A stretch of 64,000 bases of DNA from Bacteroidales bacterium (GCA_017451385.1 JAFSPS010000043.1:1-64000); one strand, 5' to 3'; shown: positions 8,789-18,882, counted from the stretch's first letter. Made by a program: numbers and translations. The notes: generated by a model not told the origin, from the letters alone.

Positions 8789-9475
8789 TTATTCGCTTGC
8801 CTGTTCAGCGGCAATAGGCATAATGCGTGCTATGGGGCTCACGGCGTTGCGTACGCGGTCCTGCAAGTCAACGTTTACCTCGAACGTCTTGGGAATGAAA
8901 AGGTCGATGCGCGAGCCGAATTTGATGAATCCCATTTCTTGGTTTTGTTTTACATGTTCGCCTTCGCGAGCGTAGCATACAATGCGACGAGCCATAGTGC
9001 CAGCCACTTGGCGTATGGCAATCTTCTGTCCGTCGGGCAGGCGCATGCCTACCGTAGTGCGCTCGTTGAGGTCGCTGCTCTTGGGATAGGAGGCGATGAA
9101 ATAGTTGCCGCGGTGGTATTTGGCATATTCCACAACGCCGTCGCAAGGGTAGCGGTTGACGTGCACGTCGGTGCCACTCATGAAGATGCTTATCTGCAGA
9201 CATTCTTCTTTGATATACTCTTTCTCAAAGACCTCTTCGATGGTCACTATGGTGCCGTCGGCAGGCGAGATGAGTTGCTGCTCGTCCTCGGTGAAAATGC
9301 GGCGAGGGATGCGGAAGAAGAGCGATACGGCTACCCATGCTACAAACAGGATGCATAAGAACAGGCCGTGGAAGAAGGTCCACTCTTTGATAAAGAAAAT
9401 CATGGCAGCATAGATGAGCAGGACTACTGCCAAGGAGATTAGAATAATTTTGCGTCCTTCTTTGTGGATTTTCAT
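8789..9475 (-). CDS. psd: Phosphatidylserine decarboxylase (short Psd type)
   Basis: The enzyme converts phosphatidylserine to phosphatidylethanolamine. The 228-residue proenzyme has two N-terminal membrane helices (about 10-30 and 33-52). The catalytic core follows: LISPADGTIV, MSGTDVHVNRYPCDG and MGFIKFGSRIDLFIP. Self-cleavage between Gly and Ser in FGSR should create the pyruvoyl group. The FGSR form belongs to the compact Psd type common in Bacteroidetes, which is shorter than the E. coli enzyme. It lies next to cdsA, which makes the CDP-diacylglycerol needed upstream in the same pathway. Confidence 0.93.
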   Translation of the reverse strand: MKIHKEGRKIILISLAVVLLIYAAMIFFIKEWTFFHGLFLCILFVAWVAVSLFFRIPRRIFTEDEQQLISPADGTIVTIEEVFEKEYIKEECLQISIFMSGTDVHVNRYPCDGVVEYAKYHRGNYFIASYPKSSDLNERTTVGMRLPDGQKIAIRQVAGTMARRIVCYAREGEHVKQNQEMGFIKFGSRIDLFIPKTFEVNVDLQDRVRNAVSPIARIMPIAAEQASE

Positions 9476-9582
9476 GGTTGCTATATGGTTGTTTTTCTGA
9501 AAAAATGGTTTAATAATCTGTTCCTGTGTTAGAATGTCGAGTGTTTAAGATGTAGATGAAAAAAGGTGTTTAGTTTCGGTCG

Positions 9583-10449
9583 CTATATCCTACATATAAT
9601 GCGTAAAGCCACGATGAAAGGCATGATGATGAGCAGGCTGTCGAAGCGGTCGAGAAAGCCTCCGTGTCCCGGCATGATGTTGCCGCTGTCTTTAAGACCT
9701 ACGGAACGCTTGAGCATAGATTCTACGAGGTCGCCAAGAGTACCGATAATGCTGCAAATGAGTGCTATGGCCAGCCAAAGGCTCCAATGAATCTCGGGTT
9801 CTTTGACAAAGAGGGGTCCGACGAATACGGCAACGAGACAGGCGATGACGACACCTGTTGCCGTTCCTTCCCACGTCTTGCCGGGGGAGTGGCGAGGCCA
9901 CATCTTGTGTTTGCCGTAGAGCGAGCCACCTATGTAGGCAAAAGAATCGTTAATCCACACGAGTGCAAGGATGGACATCATAAGGTTTGGCGATGTTGCA
10001 GCAGTAATAGGCATGAGACCGAGAGGCAAACCAATGTATATGGCTGGGAAGAGGGTGTAGGTTATGTCACGAATAGGCTGGTCGGACATTCTCCATAGTT
10101 GAGCGATGAGCAGTGTGGGAACGAGTAGGAATAGCAGAACGGCGTAGATGACAATAAATGTACTGTAGATATTATACTCTGTGCCATTTTTGCACATAGA
10201 TGCAAGGCTTACTACGAGGCATGTCAGTATGCTTGTGATGTAGCCTATTGTACGCATGGGCTTGGCTCCTTGCATCTCAACAATGCGGAAGAATTCAAAC
10301 GTGCCGCCAACGGTTACGAAGAGCGTAAAGGCGATGAAAAACATGGCACCTATTTCTACATCTTCAAATATCTTCGTGGCGTAGATGCAGAACACGAAAA
10401 GCGCAGCATAGACAGTGGCTGAGAGTGTGCGTATCCAAAAATTCTTCAC
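9583..10449 (-). CDS. cdsA: Phosphatidate cytidylyltransferase
   Basis: CdsA makes CDP-diacylglycerol from CTP and phosphatidic acid in the inner membrane. The 288-residue protein has about eight hydrophobic helices. It carries the family signature near the C-terminus, LKDSGNIMPGHGGFLDRFDS, preceded by SFAYIGGSLYGKHKMWPRHS and PGKTWEGTATG. The length is normal for the family. It sits between ftsH and psd, a gene order often seen in Bacteroidales. Confidence 0.95.
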   Translation of the reverse strand: MKNFWIRTLSATVYAALFVFCIYATKIFEDVEIGAMFFIAFTLFVTVGGTFEFFRIVEMQGAKPMRTIGYITSILTCLVVSLASMCKNGTEYNIYSTFIVIYAVLLFLLVPTLLIAQLWRMSDQPIRDITYTLFPAIYIGLPLGLMPITAATSPNLMMSILALVWINDSFAYIGGSLYGKHKMWPRHSPGKTWEGTATGVVIACLVAVFVGPLFVKEPEIHWSLWLAIALICSIIGTLGDLVESMLKRSVGLKDSGNIMPGHGGFLDRFDSLLIIMPFIVALRIICRI

Positions 10450-10540
10450 GATGCGTGATGGTGTTTAATGGTGATAGAAAAGTCGTTAATGTGTAACGGC
10501 GAGAGTTTCTTTTAGTGACTGACGATGTGAGGGATAGATT

Positions 10541-12658
10541 TTAGTCTTTGTTTTCTGGCGTGGCGGTGTCGTCCTCTTTGTCTGTAGCGTTTTCGCTCTC
10601 TTTGGTTGTAGCGGCGACCTCCTCTGCCTCGTCGTTGTCGCTGGCGGCCTCATCGTTGGTGTTGTCGGAGGTGTTGCTGCGGTTGAGGTCATTGCTTTGG
10701 TCGGCTTCCCACGGGCGCTGACCGAAGATGCGTTCAAGGTCTTCGCGGAAGAGTACCTCTTTCTCGTACAGTTGTGTTGCAAGTTGTTCTATTTGGTCGC
10801 GGTGTTCGGCGATGAGCGAGAGTGCACGCTGATAGGCAGATTCCACAATGCGGTGTACCTCGGCGTCAATCTTGCGGTTGGTCTCTTCGCTGAAGGGTTT
10901 GGAGAAACCATACTCGTTTTGGCCGGTGGAGTCGTAGAAACTGACGTTGCCTATTTCGGGGCTCATGCCATAGTAAGCCACCATGGCGTGAGCCATCTTG
11001 GTGGCGCGTTCGATGTCGTTGAGTGCTCCGGTGCTGATTTTGCCGTAGAAAGTCTCTTCGGCAGCGCGGCCTGCCATGAGTGATGTCATCTCGTCGTACA
11101 TCTGCTCGTAGGTGGTAATCTGTCTTTCTTCGGGCAGATACCATGCTGCTCCCAGTGCTTTGCCGCGAGGCACAATGGTTACCTTGACCAGCGGGCTTGC
11201 CCAACGCAGCAGCCAACTGACGGAAGCGTGCCCCGACTCGTGATGTGCTATGGTGTGTTTCTCGTGGTCGGTTAGCACTTTGGTGCGTTTCTCCAGTCCG
11301 CCGACGATACGGTCTATGGCATCGAGGAAGTCCTGTTTCTCGATGTTTTTCTTGTTCTTGCGTGCCGCCACGAGGGCTGCCTCGTTGCATACGTTGGCGA
11401 TGTCGGCACCAGAGAATCCGGGTGTCTGTTTTGCGAGGAAGCTGCGATTTATTTTGCCGTCGCCCTCTTTGCAAATCTTCAGCCCTTTCATGTGGACTTT
11501 GAATATGGCTTTGCGTTCTTCGATGTCGGGCAGTTCGACATAGATTTGGCGGTCGAAGCGTCCGGCGCGAAGCAGGGCTTTGTCGAGCACGTCGGCGCGG
11601 TTGGTGGCAGCCATGACGATGACGTTGGTGCCGCTGCTGAAGCCGTCCATCTCGGTGAGAAGAGCGTTGAGGGTGTTTTCGCGTTCGTCGTTGGCGTTGC
11701 TGAATCCGTTGTGGCCGCGGGCGCGTCCGACAGCGTCAATCTCATCGATGAAGATTATGCAAGGTGCTTTCTTCTTGGCATCGTCAAAGAGGTCTCGTAC
11801 ACGCGAGGCACCTACGCCGACAAACATCTCGACGAAGTCACTGCCCGAAAGCGAGAAGAAGGGCACGTTGGCTTCGCCTGCCACGGCTTTGGCGAGGAGC
11901 GTCTTGCCGGTGCCCGGAGGGCCTACGAGGAGTACACCCTTAGGAATCTTGCCGCCGAGGTCGGTGTAGCGTTTGGGGTTCTTGAGGAAGTCCACCACTT
12001 CCATCACCTCTTCTTTGGCTCCTGCCAGACCGGCGACATCCTTGAAAGTGATGTTGGTGGGTGTCTTGCCGTCATACATCTTGGCGCGGGATTTGCCTAC
12101 GCCGAAGATGCCGCCACCGCCGCCGCCCATCTGGCGTGTTGCTGAGCGGCTCATGAAGAAGAAGAAAAGAATGATGAGGACGAAGGGTCCAAAGAGTACG
12201 AGGATTTCGCGCCAAGTGTTGGAGCGTTGCTCGATGGAGTAGGTTACATGGCAGCCGGTTTCCTGCTCTATGCGGTCGAGCAGGCGGTCGAAGTGCTCGA
12301 GAGAACCCACACTGTTGAAGGTGTAGTGGCCGCGTTCTACGGCACGCTGTCCGGTGATGGTGCGCGCATAGAGCTCGCGGTAGGAGGTGTCGCGCTGCAT
12401 GCCTTTGTCGCTTATATATACTTCGGCATATTCCTCATTGACGACGATTATTTTCTCGTAGTCCTCATGCTCTATGATGGCGACAAAGCGGTCCCAGTCT
12501 ATTTCTTTGGTGTTGCTGCCGCTTCCGGAGAGGAGCAGGCTGCCCAATCCGATGACAATGACGGCATAGATAATATACATTATTATAGAGCCCTTAGACT
12601 GTGGTGAGCGTGGAGGCTGCTGTGGCTGGTTTTGGTTGTTCTGCTGTTGTTGTGGCAT
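10541..12658 (-). CDS. ftsH: ATP-dependent zinc metalloprotease FtsH
   Basis: FtsH is a membrane-bound AAA+ protease that degrades misfolded membrane proteins and short-lived regulators. The 705-residue protein has membrane helices at about 24-44 and 153-170 flanking a periplasmic domain, followed by a Gly-rich linker. Walker A is GPPGTGKT (246-253), Walker B is IIFIDEID, and the second region of homology is near [19 protein letters not shown]. The zinc site is HESGH (473-477). The C-terminal 60 residues are an acidic, Thr/Asn/Glu-rich tail. The N-terminus is Gln/Pro rich ([16 protein letters not shown]). It is preceded by rsfS and followed by cdsA. Confidence 0.97.
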   Translation of the reverse strand: MPQQQQNNQNQPQQPPRSPQSKGSIIMYIIYAVIVIGLGSLLLSGSGSNTKEIDWDRFVAIIEHEDYEKIIVVNEEYAEVYISDKGMQRDTSYRELYARTITGQRAVERGHYTFNSVGSLEHFDRLLDRIEQETGCHVTYSIEQRSNTWREILVLFGPFVLIILFFFFMSRSATRQMGGGGGGIFGVGKSRAKMYDGKTPTNITFKDVAGLAGAKEEVMEVVDFLKNPKRYTDLGGKIPKGVLLVGPPGTGKTLLAKAVAGEANVPFFSLSGSDFVEMFVGVGASRVRDLFDDAKKKAPCIIFIDEIDAVGRARGHNGFSNANDERENTLNALLTEMDGFSSGTNVIVMAATNRADVLDKALLRAGRFDRQIYVELPDIEERKAIFKVHMKGLKICKEGDGKINRSFLAKQTPGFSGADIANVCNEAALVAARKNKKNIEKQDFLDAIDRIVGGLEKRTKVLTDHEKHTIAHHESGHASVSWLLRWASPLVKVTIVPRGKALGAAWYLPEERQITTYEQMYDEMTSLMAGRAAEETFYGKISTGALNDIERATKMAHAMVAYYGMSPEIGNVSFYDSTGQNEYGFSKPFSEETNRKIDAEVHRIVESAYQRALSLIAEHRDQIEQLATQLYEKEVLFREDLERIFGQRPWEADQSNDLNRSNTSDNTNDEAASDNDEAEEVAATTKESENATDKEDDTATPENKD

Positions 12659-12762
12659 AGGATGCTGTTGTTGTATGTAAAACGAATTATTAAGGCTGGA
12701 TTGATGTCTCAGCAGTATTAGAATTTCTTTTCTTTTGTAGTCATAATGCTGAAAGGGTTGGA

Positions 12763-13110
12763 TTATAGTTGGATTTTATTGCCGTCTTCCCACAGTTGGT
12801 CGAGGCGGTAGAAGTCGCGTTTGTCCTTTTGGAAGATATGGACTACGACATCGAAATAGTCCATCAGAATCCATTCGGCATTGGCGTAGCCCTCCACCTT
12901 AGATGGATTGATGCCGAGAGCTTTCTTCACCATTTCGTGTACGGCATCGCTCATGGCACTGACGTGGGACGGTACATTGCCTGAGGCAATGACGAAAAAC
13001 TCAGCAGGTGCTGATGCTATGTTGCGAAGGTCGAGGATAGAGATGTCGATACCTTTCTTATTGTCTATGGCTTCGGCAGCCAGACGTGCTAATACTTCAG
13101 ATTCTTTCAC
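12763..13110 (-). CDS. rsfS: Ribosomal silencing factor RsfS
   Basis: RsfS (Iojap/YbeB family) binds ribosomal protein uL14 and blocks subunit joining when nutrients are scarce. The 115-residue product shows the usual fold: ISILDLRNIASAPAEFFVIA, GNVPSHVSAMSDAV, and the C-terminal VEGYANAEWILMDYFDVVVH followed by FYRLDQLWEDG. The length is typical. It precedes ftsH, as in many Bacteroidales genomes. Confidence 0.95.
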   Translation of the reverse strand: MKESEVLARLAAEAIDNKKGIDISILDLRNIASAPAEFFVIASGNVPSHVSAMSDAVHEMVKKALGINPSKVEGYANAEWILMDYFDVVVHIFQKDKRDFYRLDQLWEDGNKIQL

Positions 13111-13158
13111 TTTGGTTGTAGTTTTTTAGTATGTGGCAAAAAGTTTGTTGTTTGATTG

Positions 13159-13581
13159 TTAGTGTTCTATGACGGTTGCCGTAAGTGTGCGTTGTCCGTT
13201 TTTCTCGACAATGTCTATGCGCAAATAGTGGTCTGGCAGGAGTTGTTCTATCTTCTCGGTCCATTCGGTAAAGCAGTAGTTGCCGGAGTAGAAATATTCT
13301 TCGTAGCCAATGTCGTAGGCTTCGTCAGCATTCTTGAGGCGGTAGAAGTCGAAGTGATACATTGGGTCTCCGTTGGGCAGGGCATACTGGTTGATTATGG
13401 CGAAGGTGGGGCTGCATACGTTGTCGCTCACTCCCAGCTGATGGCATATCTCCTTGATAAGCGTTGTTTTGCCGACCCCCATGTTGCCGAAAAAGGCGAA
13501 GAAACGCTCATCGGCATAGGTGTGGAGCAGCCGGCGCGCGATGTCGGGCAGTTGTTCTAATCTGTCAAACTGAAGTGTCAT
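13159..13581 (-). CDS. tsaE: tRNA threonylcarbamoyladenosine biosynthesis ATPase TsaE
   Basis: TsaE is the ATPase of the t6A37 tRNA-modification complex with TsaB and TsaD. The 140-residue product has Walker A in FFGNMGVGKTTLIKEI, then SPTFAIINQY, YHFDFYRLKNADEAYDIGYE and FTEWTEKIEQLLP, all TsaE hallmarks. I chose the ATG at 13581 (MTLQFDRLEQL). The frame stays open upstream to 13713, but that part overlaps the DUF4293 gene and does not resemble TsaE. The gap to the DUF4293 gene is 20 bp. Confidence 0.94.
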   Translation of the reverse strand: MTLQFDRLEQLPDIARRLLHTYADERFFAFFGNMGVGKTTLIKEICHQLGVSDNVCSPTFAIINQYALPNGDPMYHFDFYRLKNADEAYDIGYEEYFYSGNYCFTEWTEKIEQLLPDHYLRIDIVEKNGQRTLTATVIEH

Positions 13582-13601
13582 GTTGTCAGTCGTGTTAGGG
13601 A

Positions 13602-14144
13602 TTAGCGCAGATGGTCGGCGGAGCGCACTTTCATCTCGTCGCTGCGAATGGCGCGTTGGGCGAGGAACATGAGGATGGTGCCTGCCACGGGAGCCCATGT
13701 GCCGATGCTCCATGTTACGGCTGGTTCGGCGGCACCTATTATAGAGCTGAAGGCTTTGCCGTAGGCATCAACAGCCCAGATGAATACAAGAAAGATGTAC
13801 ACCACGCCGAGCATGAAGCCGCAGGCTACTATGCGCATTTGTAATACTCTGTTGGAGAAGAGGGCAATGCTGATGGCAGCGATGGCCATGCAAAGCACAA
13901 TGAGCGTTACGAGAGGCCATGTCTTGATGAATCCCTTTTCGGTGGGATAGACATATTCTGACAGCCCTTGAGCCATGTCGATGCCGTCGGAGGCAACGGT
14001 TTTGGGTATTAGGTTGAGTTCGGACTTCACGGTCTGGTGTGTCTGTTCGATGGGTGCCGCATAGCGCGCTATGGGGAAGAAGAATGCGAGACAGAAGGCA
14101 AAGACTGCGAAGAAAAGATAGACGGTTTGAATGCGTTGTAACAT
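13602..14144 (-). CDS. DUF4293 family membrane protein
   Basis: The 180-residue protein has four membrane helices (about 8-26, 76-96, 104-126 and 140-162) and starts MLQRIQTVYLFFAV, the typical opening of the Bacteroidetes-specific DUF4293 family. The family's function is unknown. It is the first gene of the minus-strand run leading to tsaE and rsfS. I saw no TAnnTTTG box in the 136 bp upstream. Confidence 0.85.
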   Translation of the reverse strand: MLQRIQTVYLFFAVFAFCLAFFFPIARYAAPIEQTHQTVKSELNLIPKTVASDGIDMAQGLSEYVYPTEKGFIKTWPLVTLIVLCMAIAAISIALFSNRVLQMRIVACGFMLGVVYIFLVFIWAVDAYGKAFSSIIGAAEPAVTWSIGTWAPVAGTILMFLAQRAIRSDEMKVRSADHLR

Positions 14145-14280
14145 ATTGAAGAATTGGGGGTTGTTGTTTGGCGGATTTGTATGGCGATTATAGTTAAGAA
14201 GGTGTTTGAATACCGTTCAAAAGGGTGTTAAATACTGTTTGTATGGTATTAGAGTATTGTACTAAAAAAAGCTGAAACAA

Positions 14281-16890
14281 TTAGAATACCATAATTTTGC
14301 GTGCTGACGAGTTGGCAGGTTTTACTATGTAAACGCCTGCCGCAGGTGCTGTGAAGGAGGCATGAGTGGTGTTGCTGTTGCGTTGCAGCTGACGGCCATC
14401 GATGGTGTAGAAGGTCAGCGTTGTGGGTGATGGTGTTGTGACGGAGATGGTGCGTTGGCGCACGCTGATGTCCATTAGGGAGATGCTTATGTCGTCTATT
14501 GCCGACGGTTCTGTTGATTCGGCATCAATCTCTATGTCGTCTATATATAGGAACTTGCCGTTGGATGGGCAATAAAGGATTGCCACATAGCGTGCTTCGG
14601 TGGGCAAGGCTACGGAGTGCTGTGTCCATTCGGTGGTGGCTGTCTCAATGGTATCGCCTATGGGAATGAAACATTCGGGCGTGCTGCCTGTAGTGGAATA
14701 GAGGACGACGAAACGTTCGGTGCCGCTGCTGCTGTGGCGGTAGTAGAAGGAGAAAGTGGCGTTGTTGCCGAGTGCGAGACGAGGTGAGATGAGATATTGC
14801 CATTTGTCGGCAGCAGAATATTTGGCGGTAAAGCGGAATACGGAACGTGGCGAGTGGGCTTGGTTGTAAACCGTTATATTGTTGAGTTCCATATTCTCGG
14901 TGTTGCGGCTCATGGCTTTCCAGCCGTCGTTGTCGGCATCAAATGATTGCGAGTATGGGAAAGTGCTTATGAGTGCCTCGGGAGTCTCTGTGGTGTTGAA
15001 ATTGATGTCATCGATAGTCCATGTGCGTCCTTCGAAGCCGGGGTTTTCATAGACTACAGCCACATGGCGTGCCTCGGAGGGGATGAGCGCAGAGAAGGTA
15101 TGCCAGTCGGCATTATCCATATACCCATTGCCGACATAGTATATGAAGCTGGATGGGTCATCGTCGGTGGTGGAGTAGAGGACGAGGAAACGCTCGTTGT
15201 AGCTCCATTGGCGGCGATAGCGGAAAGTCATCTGCACCGCTTGGCCGAAGTTGAGTTCGGGGCTTATGAGATATTGACGCCGTGTCGGTTCGCCCTTGCT
15301 ATATACAAACTGTAGAGCTTGTTCGCCTTCGGCGATGCCGTTGCTGTTGTCTGTAAGTCCGAAAGACGAGTCGCTGGAGCCATCTACCGTGATGGTGTGC
15401 CAGCATGAGGTTGTCATACCTTCGAAGCCTTCGATGTAAGGCAGTGAGGAGACTGCCCCGCAGCTATACTGGTAAACGGTTACGGGGATTTGCTGTCCGC
15501 CCTGTTTGACGATGATGGTGGCACTACGTTCTTCATTGGTGGTGTTGGTATCTACGTAGAAGCTGAGGTTGTAGCGTCCGCCCTCGCCCTCGCCCGACGA
15601 TGCGGTGAGATGCAGCCACGATGCTTCGGTGGTGGCGTTCCAGCGTGAGGAGCTACTTGATGGGAATACGTGTATCGTGATGCTGTCGCCATCTACAGAG
15701 ACGGGTATGTGGCTGGCTGGCACGCGTAAGTCGTCGGCAGGGATGAGACCAAAGATGATGTGGTTCATTTCGTTGAATTGGCTGCTGCCGCCACTGCCTA
15801 TTCCTTCGCTGCCTGGGTTGAGCGCGTTCATGACGTAGAAGCCGTTGCCGTAGCCGCTCCAACCCCAATTCATGTGATATTTGCTGTTTTCGTCGTATCC
15901 ATCGCATACCCATGCGTGGCCTGATTCGTTGCCGTAGCCTACATAGAACATCGGGCGGCCGTTGTTCAGTTCGCGTTGCAGGGTGGCATGCCATCTTTCG
16001 TTGTTCACGTCGTCACGAGACATGAAATTGTTTTCTACGGTTATAGGGCGGTTGTTGTAGTCGCGATAGCCGAAATTGTTCACCAGAGCCATCATGGCGT
16101 AGTCTGTGCGTGAGCCGCTGCCGCCCTCGGCCGACACGTTGTAGTCCATATTGACCGACACGCCACAGTGGTACATCAGCAGGGCAACGGCGTCGCGTTG
16201 AGCTTTGATGCCATTAGCCTTTATTTGTCTCTTCATGTTATACCAGTCGTATGTGGCAGAGGCAAAATCGGCGCTGATGGTGCCGTATCGCTCGCTGTTG
16301 TAACTGTTGCTGCCTTTGCCGTGGGCAGGATATTCGTAGTATCGCATAATCTGAGCCATAGCTGTTGCGGCGCATCCCGTCACGGCGTTGTCGTTGTGTT
16401 GCTCGTCGTAGGGGCACATGTCGTTGTATGGTGCGCCTTGCCCCCATGCTGTCTCCAAGAGTGGCTCCACGCCGCCTTTGGCAGACTTAATGCGTCCCCG
16501 CTCTATGTTATCCCACTCGCTGCTCGTCATCTCATTGGCAGTGATGCCGTTGGCTTGGGCGTAGGCTATCTGTTTGTCATAGCTTTGCAACCATAGCTCC
16601 ACATGTGCTGGCATCCTGCTGAGGGTTATGCTGTTGTTGGTGGAATAGCCGAGGATGGGGAGTGCCGCATCGTCGGCAGACACTATAACAAATGAATTGG
16701 GGGATGAAAAAACAAAAAGGTGCGGAAAAATGCCTTTACTATCTATGTTTTTCAGTTGTAGCGATTTGCATCCTCGGGAGCTCAAAAAAGCCTCGCCTAC
16801 GCGCATGGCGCGCTGCTCGTCAACAGGGCTTGCAGAAATTGTGTTAAAACCTGCTATACAGAGCGTTAGTAAATACAGTAATTGTTTCAT
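14281..16890 (-). CDS. Secreted C10 (streptopain-like) peptidase with BACON and T9SS domains
   Basis: The 869-residue protein begins with a signal peptide (MKQLLYLLTLCIAGFNTISA), then a SpeB-type propeptide (about 22-140). The papain-like C10 domain has Cys173 in TGCAATAMAQIMRYYEYPAH and His325 in NESGHAWVCDGYDENSKYH, followed by MNWGWSGYGNGFY. After it come a BACON-like domain (about 395-475) and two cleaved-adhesin/MAM-like jelly rolls (about 485-630 and 640-790), each with the WxTISLPxEARYVAI-type strand. The C-terminal 70 residues form a T9SS type A domain ending AAGVYIVKPANSSARKIMVF. A surface-attached or secreted protease is the likely role. A -7 box lies upstream on the minus strand. 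Confidence 0.88.
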   Translation of the reverse strand: MKQLLYLLTLCIAGFNTISASPVDEQRAMRVGEAFLSSRGCKSLQLKNIDSKGIFPHLFVFSSPNSFVIVSADDAALPILGYSTNNSITLSRMPAHVELWLQSYDKQIAYAQANGITANEMTSSEWDNIERGRIKSAKGGVEPLLETAWGQGAPYNDMCPYDEQHNDNAVTGCAATAMAQIMRYYEYPAHGKGSNSYNSERYGTISADFASATYDWYNMKRQIKANGIKAQRDAVALLMYHCGVSVNMDYNVSAEGGSGSRTDYAMMALVNNFGYRDYNNRPITVENNFMSRDDVNNERWHATLQRELNNGRPMFYVGYGNESGHAWVCDGYDENSKYHMNWGWSGYGNGFYVMNALNPGSEGIGSGGSSQFNEMNHIIFGLIPADDLRVPASHIPVSVDGDSITIHVFPSSSSSRWNATTEASWLHLTASSGEGEGGRYNLSFYVDTNTTNEERSATIIVKQGGQQIPVTVYQYSCGAVSSLPYIEGFEGMTTSCWHTITVDGSSDSSFGLTDNSNGIAEGEQALQFVYSKGEPTRRQYLISPELNFGQAVQMTFRYRRQWSYNERFLVLYSTTDDDPSSFIYYVGNGYMDNADWHTFSALIPSEARHVAVVYENPGFEGRTWTIDDINFNTTETPEALISTFPYSQSFDADNDGWKAMSRNTENMELNNITVYNQAHSPRSVFRFTAKYSAADKWQYLISPRLALGNNATFSFYYRHSSSGTERFVVLYSTTGSTPECFIPIGDTIETATTEWTQHSVALPTEARYVAILYCPSNGKFLYIDDIEIDAESTEPSAIDDISISLMDISVRQRTISVTTPSPTTLTFYTIDGRQLQRNSNTTHASFTAPAAGVYIVKPANSSARKIMVF

Positions 16891-16934
16891 GATTTGTAGT
16901 GTTATAGTTTGTATGTTAGTATCTATTAAATATG

Positions 16935-16942
16935 CAAAATTA
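16935..16942 (-). promoter_or_regulatory. -7 box for the C10 peptidase gene
   Basis: The minus strand reads TAATTTTG, a perfect match to the Bacteroidetes -7 consensus TAnnTTTG, 45 bp upstream of the ATG at 16890. No convincing -33 TTTG is seen at the usual distance. The divergent MFS gene has its own box 12 bp away on the other strand. Confidence 0.5.
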
Positions 16943-16953
16943 CATTTTTTTTG

Positions 16954-16961
16954 TATTTTTG
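16954..16961 (+). promoter_or_regulatory. -7 box for the MFS transporter gene
   Basis: TATTTTTG matches TAnnTTTG and is followed by C, 62 bp before the chosen ATG at 17023. A clear -33 element is missing. It overlaps a T-rich tract, so a chance match is possible. Confidence 0.4.
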
Positions 16962-17022
16962 CATTTCGTTAATGACAGAATACCGTCTTGAAAACTTAAA
17001 AAAATATAAAAACCAAAATACT

Positions 17023-18642
17023 ATGACAGAAACCATAAAAAAAACAATGCGTGACAGTGCGGCCATGCGATGGGCTGCCCTCTTGCTTCTGGCATTAGCC
17101 ATGTTCTGTGCCTATATCTTTATGGACATCCTTTCGCCCATCAAAGACCTTATGGAGTCAACCCGCGGGTGGGATTCAACAGCCTTTGGCACAATGCAGG
17201 GCGCTGAGACGTTTCTGAACGTCTTTGTGTTCTTCCTCATCTTTGCTGGTATTATCCTTGACAAGATGGGCGTTCGTTTCACTGCTGTCCTTTCTGGTGC
17301 GGTGATGCTCATCGGCGGTCTGATAAAGTACTATGCAATTAGCGAATCCTTTATGGGTAGCAGCCTTGAGACATGGTTCACCAACAACCTTAACTACATC
17401 CCAGGCTTTGACGAGCTGGGCGTATCGCCTTTTTATCGTGGTATGCCTGCTTCGGCCAAGCTGGCTGCTATAGGCTTTATGATTTTCGGATGTGGTGCCG
17501 AGATGGCGGGCATTACGGTGAGCCGTGGCATTGTTAAATGGTTCAAAGGTCGTGAGACGGCTTTGGCTATGGGTTCCGAGATGGCTCTGGCACGTCTTGG
17601 CGTTGCCACCTGCATGATTTTCTCTCCCTATTTCGCTAAGTTGGGTGGCGAGGTCAATGTTAGCCGCTCCGTAGCCTTCGGCGTTGTGCTGCTCTGTATA
17701 GCCCTTATCATGTTCGTCACCTATTTCTTTATGGACAAGAAGCTCGATGCTCAGACCGGCGAAGCCGAGGAGAAGGACGACCCGTTCAAAATCAGCGACA
17801 TCGGCAAGATTTTCTCCAGCCTTGGTTTCTGGCTCGTGGCTCTGCTCTGCGTGCTCTACTATAGTGCTATCTTCCCCTTCCAGAAATACGCTGTCAATAT
17901 GTTGCAGTGCAACCTCACCCTCACCGAGGCTGACCCCAGCACCTTCTGGGGCGGCAGCAGCGTGACCATCATACAATACTGCGTGATGCTCCTCGTGGCT
18001 GTATGTGCTTTTGCAAGCAACTTCTCGAAAAACAAAGGGTTGAAATACGGCCTTATGGCTGTGGCTATCGTTGCGCTTGTGGTTTACTGCTATATGGGCT
18101 TCATGCGCGGCACTGCCGAGACCATCTTCGCCGTGTTCCCGTTATTGGCTGTTGCCATCACCCCTATCCTTGGCAACTATGTTGACCACAAGGGTAAGGC
18201 TGCGTCGATGCTCATGATTGGTTCCATCCTCTTGGTGCTCTGCCATCTGACGTTTGCTTTCGTGCTGCCTATGTTCAAGGGCAATGCCGTCGGTGGTGTC
18301 GTTGTGGCATACGTCACAATTCTTGTGCTTGGTGCTTCCTTCTCGCTGGTGCCCGCAGCCCTCTGGCCTTCGGTGCCGAAGCTGGTGGACGAGAAAATCA
18401 TCGGTTCTGCTTACGCCTTGATTTTCTGGATACAGAACATCGGTCTCTGGCTCTTCCCACTTCTCATCGGCAAGGTGCTCACCAACACCAACCCCGGTGT
18501 CGATGACCCACACAACCTTAATTATACTTGGGCACTCGTCATGCTCGCTTGCCTCGGCGTTGCCGCCCTCTTGATAGGCATCTACCTCAAAGCCGTTGAT
18601 AAGAAGAAACACCTCGGTCTCGAAGAGCCGAATATCAAATAG
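17023..18642 (+). CDS. Major facilitator superfamily transporter
   Basis: This 539-residue inner-membrane protein has about 12 hydrophobic helices and a cytoplasmic loop near the middle (EAEEKDDPFKISDIGKIFSS). An MFS-like motif, FAGIILDKMGVRFTAVLSGA, follows the second helix, and the second half contains LGNYVDHKGKAASMLMIGSI. The substrate cannot be told from the sequence. I chose the ATG at 17023 (MTETIKKTMRDSA). The frame is open from 16951, but that extension would begin inside the promoter region and is not membrane-compatible. It is transcribed away from the C10 peptidase and is followed by a strong terminator. Confidence 0.88.
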   Translation: MTETIKKTMRDSAAMRWAALLLLALAMFCAYIFMDILSPIKDLMESTRGWDSTAFGTMQGAETFLNVFVFFLIFAGIILDKMGVRFTAVLSGAVMLIGGLIKYYAISESFMGSSLETWFTNNLNYIPGFDELGVSPFYRGMPASAKLAAIGFMIFGCGAEMAGITVSRGIVKWFKGRETALAMGSEMALARLGVATCMIFSPYFAKLGGEVNVSRSVAFGVVLLCIALIMFVTYFFMDKKLDAQTGEAEEKDDPFKISDIGKIFSSLGFWLVALLCVLYYSAIFPFQKYAVNMLQCNLTLTEADPSTFWGGSSVTIIQYCVMLLVAVCAFASNFSKNKGLKYGLMAVAIVALVVYCYMGFMRGTAETIFAVFPLLAVAITPILGNYVDHKGKAASMLMIGSILLVLCHLTFAFVLPMFKGNAVGGVVVAYVTILVLGASFSLVPAALWPSVPKLVDEKIIGSAYALIFWIQNIGLWLFPLLIGKVLTNTNPGVDDPHNLNYTWALVMLACLGVAALLIGIYLKAVDKKKHLGLEEPNIK

Positions 18643-18666
18643 TGGTAAACAAGGATATAAATAAGA

Positions 18667-18697
18667 ATACAGCCTATTTTTATAGGCTGTATTTTTA
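18667..18697 (+). terminator. Intrinsic terminator after the MFS gene
   Basis: An 11-bp perfect stem (ATACAGCCTAT with ATAGGCTGTAT) closes a TTTT loop and is followed by a T-rich run. It lies 25 bp after the transporter stop codon. Confidence 0.85.
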
Positions 18698-18882
18698 GAT
18701 TATAGAGATTTGGTATTAAGAATAATATGGTGAATATCCCCCAAAAACTGATGCAGACATGGTCAGTGCAAGGTAAAATTAATAGTAAATAAAACTTATG
18801 TAGATGATATATTGGACATTGGACTGACTCACGAACGAAGAAAGCGTGATTAATCAAAAGGCTCATATAACTTAAATATGTT

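Noticed and set aside
13582-13713. N-terminal extension of TsaE by 44 residues
   Set aside because: It overlaps the DUF4293 gene and reads as Arg/His/Pro-rich shadow sequence. The ATG at 13581 gives a normal TsaE.
18582-18866. 94-codon hydrophobic frame on the minus strand between the MFS gene and the lipoprotein gene
   Set aside because: It spans the terminator hairpin at 18667-18697 and overlaps the MFS end. Its hydrophobicity follows from AT-rich sequence.
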